From contig CAJPSG010000114.1 in assembly GCA_905373195.1 (NCBI GenBank), positions 1 through 5,038 on the forward strand: a stretch of 5,038 bases of DNA. The letters are read 5' to 3'. This document shows, piece by piece, positions 1 to 5,038 of this stretch; the first letter of the stretch is position 1, and every line of letters begins with the position of its first letter. Below the pieces are notes generated by a model, which saw only the letters and a list, made by a program, of their open reading frames with translations, was not told the origin of the DNA and made no database searches. The position numbers were made by a program, and so were the translations under genes. Source of the DNA: Kingella oralis. GTDB lineage: Bacteria; Pseudomonadota; Gammaproteobacteria; Burkholderiales; Neisseriaceae.

Positions 1-1623
1 CGGCATCCATTTTGCGAAACACAACCACAGCGTTGCCATGTGGACGCACAACGCCACGATAAACCCTGCGCCTGCGGATACGGTGATGCCGCGCACGTTG
101 ATGGTAAAGCCTTCGGGCTTGCCGAGCAGTTTGGCGTTGTCGCTGAGCGAATATTGCGTTTTTGCCATGCAAATCGGCAGCTTATCTAAGCCGAGTCGTT
201 CCAAATTGGCGATTTCGGCGGCGGCTTCGGCGCTGAATGTTACGCCTGCTGCGCCGTAGATTTTGCTGGCGATGGCGTTGATTTTGTTGGCAATGCTGTC
301 GTTGGCATCGTATGCGAAGCGGAACGGCTCGGTGTTGGCTTCAATGGCGGCAACCACTTTGCGCGCCAAATCTTCGCCGCCTGCGCCGCCTTTTGCCCAC
401 ACTTCGGCAAGCGAAACGGCTGCGCCTGCTTGTTGGCAAGCGGCTTCAATGGCGGCAAGCTCGGCATCGCTGTCGGAGGTGAAGCGGTTAATCGCCACCA
501 CCACAGGCAGCCTGAAAACTTGTTTCATGTTGTTGATGTGCTTGATAAGGTTGGGCAAACCGCGTTGCACGGCGGCGACATTTTCGGCGTTTAAATCGGC
601 TTTTTCTACGCCGCCGTTGTATTTGAGGGCGCGCACGGTGGCGACGATGACGGCACAATCGGGGTGCAAACCTGCCAGCCGCGCTTTGATGTCGCAGAAT
701 TTTTCCGCGCCCAAATCCGCGCCAAAGCCCGCTTCGGTTACGGCGTAGTCGCCCAGATGCTGCGCCAAGCGCGTTGCCAACACGGAATTGCAGCCGTGCG
801 CGATGTTGGCAAACGGCCCGCCGTGCACCAGCGCGGGGCTGCCTGCCAGCGTTTGCACCAAGTTGGGCTTGATGGCGTCTTTGAGCAGGGCTGCCATTGC
901 GCCGTGGGCGTGCAAATCTTTGGCGTAAACGGGTTGGTTGTCAAAAGTGTAGGCGATTAAGATGTTGCCAAGTCGTTGTTTCAAATCAACAATGTCGTTT
1001 GCAAGGCAGAAAATTGCCATTACTTCGCTGGCAACGGTGATGTCAAAACCGTCGGGGCGCATCACGCCATCGGTGGGTTTGCCCAATCCGTTGATGATGT
1101 TGCGCAATTGGCGGTCGTTCATGTCCACCACGCGCCGCCACAGCACGCGTTTGGGGTCTATGCCCAGCGCGTTGCCTTGATAGATGTGGTTGTCCAGCAT
1201 GGCGGCGAGCAGGTTGTTCGCCGCGCCGATGGCGTGGAAATCGCCCGTGAAATGCAGGTTGATGTCTTCCATGGGGACAACTTGGGCGTAGCCGCCACCT
1301 GCTGCGCCGCCTTTGATGCCAAACACGGGCCCGAGCGAGGGCTCGCGCATGGCAACAATGGCTTGCTTGCCAATGCGGTTGAGCGCGTCGGTGAGCCCGA
1401 TGGTGAGCGTGGTTTTGCCTTCGCCTGCGGGCGTGGGGTTGATGGCGGTTACCAGCACGAGTTTGCCGCGCTTATTAGGCAGCCTGAAAGCGTCGGCAGG
1501 GTTGATTTTGGCTTTGTATTTGCCGTATTGCTCCAAATCGTCGGGCGCGATGCCGAGCTGGGCGGCGATTTGGGCGATGGGTTGCAAGGTGGCGGCTTGG
1601 GCGATTTGAACGTCGGTTTGCAT
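1..1623 (-). CDS. fhs: Formate-tetrahydrofolate ligase (partial at left edge)
   Basis: ATP-dependent ligation of formate to tetrahydrofolate, giving 10-formyl-THF for purine and formyl-methionine synthesis; cytoplasmic. I read 541 codons with no stop from ATG at 1623 to the window edge; the family is usually about 555-560 residues, so roughly 15-20 are missing. Family signatures are plain: the P-loop PTPAGEGKT at residues 63-71, [19 protein letters not shown] at 93-111, [13 protein letters not shown] at 192-204, [15 protein letters not shown] at 267-281 and [11 protein letters not shown] at 515-525. The start is supported by AAGGA (complement of 1630-1634) six bases upstream. Two DUS copies lie inside the gene in the same codon phase, each encoding Phe-Arg-Leu-Pro (residues 46-49 and 370-373). 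Odd: after residue 525 the frame reads a Trp/Cys-rich tail instead of the family's usual GDIMTMPGLPK-like ending. A frameshift, rearrangement or true divergence near the edge is possible. Transcribed divergently from rbfA. Identity is certain; integrity of the 3' end is not. Confidence 0.95.
   Translation of the reverse strand, partial: MQTDVQIAQAATLQPIAQIAAQLGIAPDDLEQYGKYKAKINPADAFRLPNKRGKLVLVTAINPTPAGEGKTTLTIGLTDALNRIGKQAIVAMREPSLGPVFGIKGGAAGGGYAQVVPMEDINLHFTGDFHAIGAANNLLAAMLDNHIYQGNALGIDPKRVLWRRVVDMNDRQLRNIINGLGKPTDGVMRPDGFDITVASEVMAIFCLANDIVDLKQRLGNILIAYTFDNQPVYAKDLHAHGAMAALLKDAIKPNLVQTLAGSPALVHGGPFANIAHGCNSVLATRLAQHLGDYAVTEAGFGADLGAEKFCDIKARLAGLHPDCAVIVATVRALKYNGGVEKADLNAENVAAVQRGLPNLIKHINNMKQVFRLPVVVAINRFTSDSDAELAAIEAACQQAGAAVSLAEVWAKGGAGGEDLARKVVAAIEANTEPFRFAYDANDSIANKINAIASKIYGAAGVTFSAEAAAEIANLERLGLDKLPICMAKTQYSLSDNAKLLGKPEGFTINVRGITVSAGAGFIVALCVHMATLWLCFAKWMP
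505..516 (+). repeat. DNA uptake sequence inside fhs
   Basis: Exact AGGCAGCCTGAA. It coincides with four whole fhs codons read on the minus strand (residues 370-373, Phe-Arg-Leu-Pro), just before the conserved VVVAINRF. Confidence 0.9.
1477..1488 (+). repeat. DNA uptake sequence inside fhs, N-terminal part
   Basis: Exact AGGCAGCCTGAA, in the same codon phase as the copy at 505, encoding fhs residues 46-49 (Phe-Arg-Leu-Pro) in the variable stretch before the P-loop domain. Confidence 0.9.
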
Positions 1624-1629
1624 GGTGAT

Positions 1630-1634
1630 TCCTT
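1630..1634 (-). promoter_or_regulatory. Ribosome binding site of fhs
   Basis: The complement reads AAGGA, six bases before the ATG at 1623. It is the clearest Shine-Dalgarno site in the window and fixes the fhs start. Confidence 0.75.
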
Positions 1635-1659
1635 GTGGAGGGTTGCGGGGATGGGGCGG

Positions 1660-1688
1660 ATTATACCGACAATAGGCTAATAGGCAGC
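1660..1688 (-). promoter_or_regulatory. Probable fhs promoter (consensus -10, poor -35)
   Basis: On the minus strand a perfect TATAAT lies at 1665-1660. The hexamer 17 bases upstream (1688-1683) is GCTGCC, a poor -35 that belongs to a DUS copy (1682-1693). Transcription starting about seven bases after the -10 would give a leader of roughly 30 nt with the AAGGA site in it. The -10 is seen; its use as a promoter is inferred. Confidence 0.5.
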
Positions 1689-1693
1689 CTGAA
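1682..1693 (+). repeat. DNA uptake sequence, tandem copy 1
   Basis: Exact AGGCAGCCTGAA in the fhs-rbfA divergent region, overlapping the -35 position of the fhs promoter. Confidence 0.92.
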
Positions 1694-1699
1694 AATGAT

Positions 1700-1711
1700 A
1701 GGCAGCCTGAA
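1700..1711 (+). repeat. DNA uptake sequence, tandem copy 2
   Basis: Exact AGGCAGCCTGAA in the same orientation, starting 18 bases after copy 1. The shared block ATAGGCAGCCTGAAAA-type context suggests local duplication. The pair is direct, so it makes no hairpin. Confidence 0.92.
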
Positions 1712-1760
1712 AAAGGGTTGGCAACGATGTTTTAGCTTTGGTTGCACGCGCTTTGCGCGT

Positions 1761-1772
1761 TTCAGCCTGCCT
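1761..1772 (-). repeat. Decayed DNA uptake sequence in the rbfA promoter
   Basis: The minus strand reads AGGCAGGCTGAA, one change (C to G at position 7) from the DUS. It covers the -35 region of rbfA. Confidence 0.55.
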
Positions 1773-1789
1773 TGCATTTCAGTTATAAT
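1761..1789 (+). promoter_or_regulatory. Probable rbfA promoter
   Basis: A perfect TATAAT lies at 1784-1789, 30 bases before the rbfA ATG. The -35 region is TTCAGC at 1761-1766 with a 17-base spacer (or TTTCAG at 1760 with 18), matching TTGACA only in part. This -35 is the first half of a DUS copy with one changed base (1761-1772). It suggests rbfA has its own promoter here, unlike the usual infB-rbfA operon. Confidence 0.55.
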
Positions 1790-1819
1790 CGCCACCATTT
1801 TGCAACGAGAATAATCAAC

Positions 1820-2197
1820 ATGAAAAAACCACAACGCAACGGCTACGCTCGCGTGGACCGTGTGAAAGAACAAATCATGCGCGAGCTTGCTGAGCTGATT
1901 CGCACCGAGCTCAAAGACCCACGCGCGGGCTTGATTACGATTAACGATGTGGAAGTAACCCGCGATTACAGCCACGCCACCGTGTATTACACCGTGCTCA
2001 ACGGCGAGCGCGAAGCCAGCGCACAAGCGTTGGAACACGCCAAAGGCTTTTTGCGCAGCGAATTGTCGCGCCGCATCACCGTGTTTCGCACCCCCGAACT
2101 GCATTTCAAATACGACGAATCGCTGGAACGCGGCATGACGCTGTCGCATCTGATAGAGCAAGCCGCCGCCGAGCCCAGCGTGCCCGATGTGGAGTAA
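1820..2197 (+). CDS. rbfA: 30S ribosome-binding factor A
   Basis: RbfA is a small KH-like RNA-binding protein that binds free 30S subunits, helps process the 5' end of 16S rRNA and supports cold growth. The product is 125 residues, close to the usual 120-135. Family features seen: the basic N-terminus, RVDRVKEQIMRELAELI at 11-27, LKDPRAGLITINDVEVTRDY at 31-50, the strand HATVYYTVL at 52-60 and the C-terminal signature PELHFKYDESLERGM at 92-106. I chose ATG 1820, which gives the family N-terminus MKKPQR; an in-frame ATG at 1742 would add 26 unrelated residues and lies upstream of the TATAAT box. Only a weak GAGA (1807-1810) precedes the start. infB and truB, its common neighbours, are absent: fhs is divergent upstream and pheS follows 163 bp downstream. 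Highly confident in identity and start. Confidence 0.97.
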   Translation: MKKPQRNGYARVDRVKEQIMRELAELIRTELKDPRAGLITINDVEVTRDYSHATVYYTVLNGEREASAQALEHAKGFLRSELSRRITVFRTPELHFKYDESLERGMTLSHLIEQAAAEPSVPDVE

Positions 2198-2199
2198 TT

Positions 2200-3356
<1,157 letters not shown>

Positions 3357-3367
3357 ATAAAACGGAT

Positions 3368-3379
3368 TTCAGGCTGCCT
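3368..3379 (-). repeat. DNA uptake sequence, left arm of first hairpin
   Basis: Exact DUS on the minus strand, paired with the copy at 3395-3406 to form the stem after pheS. Confidence 0.92.
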
Positions 3380-3394
3380 TTGTTGTGTGAACAG

Positions 3395-3406
3395 AGGCAG
3401 CCTGAA
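3395..3406 (+). repeat. DNA uptake sequence, right arm of first hairpin
   Basis: Exact AGGCAGCCTGAA. With the next five bases it makes a 17-base block (AGGCAGCCTGAAATCTA) repeated identically at 3452-3468. Confidence 0.92.
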
Positions 3407-3426
3407 ATCTATCTCATTACTATGTT

Positions 3427-3438
3427 TTCAGGCTGCCG
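3427..3438 (-). repeat. Near-exact DNA uptake sequence, left arm of second hairpin
   Basis: The minus strand reads CGGCAGCCTGAA, with only the first base differing from the DUS. Confidence 0.7.
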
Positions 3439-3451
3439 TTGTATTCCGCAA

Positions 3452-3463
3452 AGGCAGCCTGAA
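3452..3463 (+). repeat. DNA uptake sequence, right arm of second hairpin
   Basis: Exact AGGCAGCCTGAA. The 17-base block it starts runs to 3468 and contains the modB stop codon (CTA on plus). Confidence 0.92.
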
Positions 3464-3465
3464 AT

Positions 3466-4134
3466 CTACCCACGCTGTTTCCATTTCGCCAGCGCGGTTG
3501 CGCTGAGCAGCATGGCGATGCACACCAGCGAGATGATGATGACCAGCTTGTTTGCCAACGCATCGTCGCCCGCTTGCACGGCTTCGTATACGGCGATGGA
3601 AAGTGTTTGCGTTTCGTTGGGGATGCTGCCTGCCACCATCAGCGTGGCGCCAAATTCGCCCAGCGCACGGGCAAAGGCGAGCAGCACGCCCGCGAGGATG
3701 CCGCGCCATGCCAAGGGCAGGGTTACGTTGAAAAAGATTTGGCGGCGCGATGCGCCGAACACGGTCGCCATTTTTTCCAGATTGGGGGCGATGTTTTCAA
3801 ACGCGGCGCGGGCGGGCTTGGTAATCAGCGGAAACGTTACCACCACGGCGGCGATGACCGCGCCTTGCCATGTGAAAATCAGGTTGATGCCGAAGCTGTC
3901 GTTTAGCCATTTGCCGATGCTGCCTTGTTTGCCCAGCAGCACCAGCAGGTAGTAGCCCATTACGGTGGGCGGCAGCACCATGGGCAGCACGAGAATGGTG
4001 TCCAGCAGTTCGCGCCCGATAAAGCGTTTGCGGGCGAGAAAATAGCCTGCGAATGTACCGAGCACAAGGTTGATGGCGGTGGCGATGAGGGCGACTTTGA
4101 GCGAGAGATAAAGCGCGGGGAGAATTTCGGGCAT
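3466..4134 (-). CDS. modB: Molybdate ABC transporter permease
   Basis: Inner-membrane channel subunit of the ModABC molybdate importer: it takes molybdate from ModA and moves it on ATP hydrolysis by ModC. The product is 222 residues, close to E. coli ModB. It starts with a hydrophobic segment (about 5-28), followed by LDTILVLPMVLPPTVMGYYLLVLLG (44-68), a membrane segment at about 88-106 and a last one at about 196-215. The cytoplasmic ATPase-docking loop is at about 120-146 (EKMATVFGAS...LPLAWRGI), with conserved Gly127 and Leu-Pro 139-140; the usual EAA is replaced by KMA. LGEFGAT at 158-164 is characteristic of ModB and its sulfate relatives. ATG 4134 is the only start after an in-frame stop upstream, but no Shine-Dalgarno precedes it. 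It follows modA by 76 bp in the same direction. No modC follows. A sulfate/tungstate permease is the alternative; modA next door favours molybdate. Confidence 0.93.
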   Translation of the reverse strand: MPEILPALYLSLKVALIATAINLVLGTFAGYFLARKRFIGRELLDTILVLPMVLPPTVMGYYLLVLLGKQGSIGKWLNDSFGINLIFTWQGAVIAAVVVTFPLITKPARAAFENIAPNLEKMATVFGASRRQIFFNVTLPLAWRGILAGVLLAFARALGEFGATLMVAGSIPNETQTLSIAVYEAVQAGDDALANKLVIIISLVCIAMLLSATALAKWKQRG

Positions 4135-4147
4135 AGTGGGTAAGGCG

Positions 4148-4159
4148 GGGCAGCCTGAA
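4148..4159 (+). repeat. Near-exact DNA uptake sequence between modA and modB
   Basis: GGGCAGCCTGAA differs from the DUS only in the first base. It is the left arm of the intergenic hairpin. Confidence 0.7.
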
Positions 4160-4175
4160 ACGCACTATGCGGGTT

Positions 4176-4187
4176 TTCAGGCTGCCT
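4176..4187 (-). repeat. DNA uptake sequence between modA and modB
   Basis: Exact DUS on the minus strand, the right arm of the intergenic hairpin. Confidence 0.92.
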
Positions 4188-4210
4188 TTGATGTGTTATG
4201 CAGCAAGGGC

Positions 4211-4957
4211 TTATTTCGCTGCGCTAAATCCATAGCGGCGCAACACGGTTTGCCCGTCGGCAGAAAGCACATAGTTCACGAAGCGTTGGGCTTCGTTGGC
4301 GGCTTTGCTGCTTTGGGTGAGCGCGATGGGGTAGGCGACGGGTTTTTCGGTGGGGATGGTGGCAACGATGTTTACGGCGTGGGATTTGAGCGCGGCATCG
4401 GTGCGATAAACGAAGCCTGCTTCGGTTTCGCTGCGGATAACGTAATCAAGGGCTTGGCGCACGTTTTGCGTTTGCACCACTTTGGGTTGCAGGCTGCTCC
4501 ACAGTTTTTGTTTTTCCAGCGCGGCTTGGGTGTATGCGCCTGCGGGCACGCTGGCGGGGTTGCCTACGGCGATGCGTTTTACGCCTTCTTGTTGCAGGTC
4601 TTTGGGCTGTTTGATTTTCAGGCTGCTGCTTTTGGGCGTAATCAACACGAGGGAATTGAGGGCAAAGGTTTTGCGGGTGTTGGGGCGGATGAGGTTTTGC
4701 GCGGCGGCTTTGTCCATGGTGGCGAGGTCGGCGGTGGCGAGCACGTCCACGGGCGCACCTTGGGCGAGCTGTTGCAGCAGCGTGCCTGAGGCGGCGGTGT
4801 TGAGTTTGATTTTGGCATCGGGGTGTTGTTTTTCGTATTGGCGGGCGATGTCGGTGAACGCTTCTTTAAGGCTGGCGGCAGCGGAGACGGTGATGTTTTC
4901 GGCTTGGGCGAACGCGCTGACGGCTAGGAGCACGGCGGCGATAAGGGATTTTTTCAT
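4211..4957 (-). CDS. modA: Periplasmic molybdate-binding protein
   Basis: High-affinity solute-binding protein that captures molybdate (and tungstate) in the periplasm and delivers it to ModB. The product is 248 residues; E. coli ModA is about 257. A typical signal peptide covers residues 1-19 (MKKSLIAAVLLAVSAFAQA), with cleavage expected before Glu20. All five positions that contact the oxyanion in E. coli ModA can be aligned: Ser29 (AAASL), Ser57 (AASGTL), Ala139 (VPAGAY), Val166 (NVRQAL) and Tyr184 (GFVYRTDA), matching mature E. coli Ser12, Ser39, Ala125, Val152 and Tyr170. It ends RRYGFSAAK like the family. The start ATG 4957 is preceded by a weak AGAAAGAC at 4963-4970. First gene of a probable modA-modB unit; no ModE-type operator is recognised upstream. 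A decayed DUS lies inside at 4617-4628. Confidence 0.96.
   Translation of the reverse strand: MKKSLIAAVLLAVSAFAQAENITVSAAASLKEAFTDIARQYEKQHPDAKIKLNTAASGTLLQQLAQGAPVDVLATADLATMDKAAAQNLIRPNTRKTFALNSLVLITPKSSSLKIKQPKDLQQEGVKRIAVGNPASVPAGAYTQAALEKQKLWSSLQPKVVQTQNVRQALDYVIRSETEAGFVYRTDAALKSHAVNIVATIPTEKPVAYPIALTQSSKAANEAQRFVNYVLSADGQTVLRRYGFSAAK
4617..4628 (-). repeat. Decayed DNA uptake sequence inside modA
   Basis: The minus strand reads CAGCAGCCTGAA, with the ten inner bases intact and the first two changed. It encodes part of the modA stretch Ser-Ser-Leu-Lys (residues 111-114). It may be chance similarity rather than a former DUS. Confidence 0.35.
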
Positions 4958-5038
4958 GGTTTGTCTTTCTAGTTCGTTTGGAGGAAAAGGGCGTAGCGTA
5001 GTGCAAAGGTGGGGGCTTGGGTATTGGTGGAATGGGGG
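4958..5038. other. Upstream region of modA, no gene seen
   Basis: These 81 bp lie between modA and the right edge. Apart from the weak modA ribosome site I see no clear -10/-35 pair, no ModE-like palindrome and no convincing reading frame. The sequence is G-rich on the plus strand. Confidence 0.5.

Larger units (their letters stand above)
3365..3409. terminator. DUS-pair hairpin after pheS, likely bidirectional terminator
   Basis: Two inverted DUS copies form a perfect 15-bp stem (GATTTCAGGCTGCCT at 3365-3379 with its complement at 3395-3409). It continues inward through one T-G pair and TGTT/AACA to a five-base loop at 3385-3389, making a 20-bp stem. It begins eight bases after the pheS stop. 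In the plus direction the sequence after it is only moderately T-rich; in the minus direction CGTTTTATC follows, a short U-run. Inverted DUS pairs acting as terminators are known in Neisseria; termination here is inferred. Confidence 0.7.
3426..3464. terminator. Second DUS-pair hairpin, next to the modB stop
   Basis: A 12-bp stem, TTTCAGGCTGCC (3426-3437) and GGCAGCCTGAAA (3453-3464), with a short TTG/CAA extension in the loop. The left arm is a DUS with one end mismatch and the right arm an exact DUS. It starts one base beyond the modB stop codon, so it would be the first terminator met by modB transcripts. No U-run follows on the minus strand, so efficiency is uncertain. Confidence 0.6.
4148..4187. 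repeat. DUS-pair hairpin between modA and modB
   Basis: The arms GGCAGCCTGAAA (4149-4160) and TTTCAGGCTGCC (4175-4186) pair over 12 bp. CGCA/TGCG (4161-4164, 4168-4171) can extend the stem, with a three-base bulge at 4172-4174 and a CTA loop. The left arm is a DUS with a changed first base; the right arm is exact. It lies in the 76-bp gap, so a modA-modB transcript would contain it. No U-run follows, so it may only weaken modB expression or stabilise the modA message. Confidence 0.65.

Noticed and set aside
976..1680. A 234-codon open frame on the plus strand opposite fhs.
   Set aside because: It lies antisense to a clear formate-THF ligase, has low-complexity Val/Gly/His-rich composition and matches no family I know; it is a codon-bias shadow.
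1682..1711. Regular short repeats considered as a CRISPR or minisatellite.
   Set aside because: The repeated unit is the 12-base DUS, found scattered across the window in both orientations without regular spacers.
4136..4789. A 217-codon plus-strand open frame opposite modA.
   Set aside because: Antisense to modA with Gly/Phe/Ala-rich shadow composition; modA has a signal peptide and all ligand residues, so it is the real gene.
4958..5038. A possible plus-strand gene start after GGAGGAAAAG near the right edge.
   Set aside because: The purine-rich stretch is not followed at usual spacing by a start with a convincing frame, and too little sequence remains to judge.

Overview
The window looks like ordinary core chromosome from a member of the Neisseriaceae, most likely a Kingella-type species. 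The main evidence is a 12-base word, AGGCAGCCTGAA. It occurs exactly ten times in 5 kb (both orientations) with at least five near matches, and it is the DNA uptake sequence (DUS) dialect that I recall being assigned to Kingella. The protein sequences (betaproteobacterial-looking RbfA, PheS, ModA, ModB and formate-THF ligase) agree with this. Genus-level assignment is an inference from the repeat.

Layout. Positions 1-1623 (minus strand) hold a formate-tetrahydrofolate ligase gene (fhs), open at the left edge. Its last ~15 visible codons do not resemble the conserved tail of the family. A 196-bp divergent intergenic region (1624-1819) carries two tandem DUS copies, a -10 box for fhs and a promoter for rbfA. 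rbfA (ribosome-binding factor A) lies at 1820-2197, plus strand. A 163-bp gap follows with one DUS, a decayed DUS and a strong AT-rich hairpin of unknown function. pheS (phenylalanyl-tRNA synthetase alpha chain) lies at 2361-3356, plus strand. The convergent gap 3357-3465 is almost entirely two DUS-built hairpins. Then come, on the minus strand, modB (molybdate permease, 3466-4134), a third DUS hairpin, and modA (periplasmic molybdate-binding protein, 4211-4957). The last 81 bp at the right edge are non-coding as far as I can see.

Function. The genes do not form one pathway. fhs feeds formate into the one-carbon folate pool, rbfA matures 30S subunits, pheS charges tRNA-Phe together with PheT, and modA-modB are two parts of a high-affinity molybdate importer. 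Two usual partners are missing from the window. pheT does not follow pheS, and no modC ATPase follows modB. rbfA is also not next to infB or truB.

I found no mobile element, CRISPR array, RNA gene, toxin or defence gene, and nothing that supports a new biological system. The points worth a second look are the unusual fhs C-terminus at the window edge, the hairpin upstream of pheS, and the way DUS copies sit in promoters, stop codons, hairpins and in-phase inside proteins.
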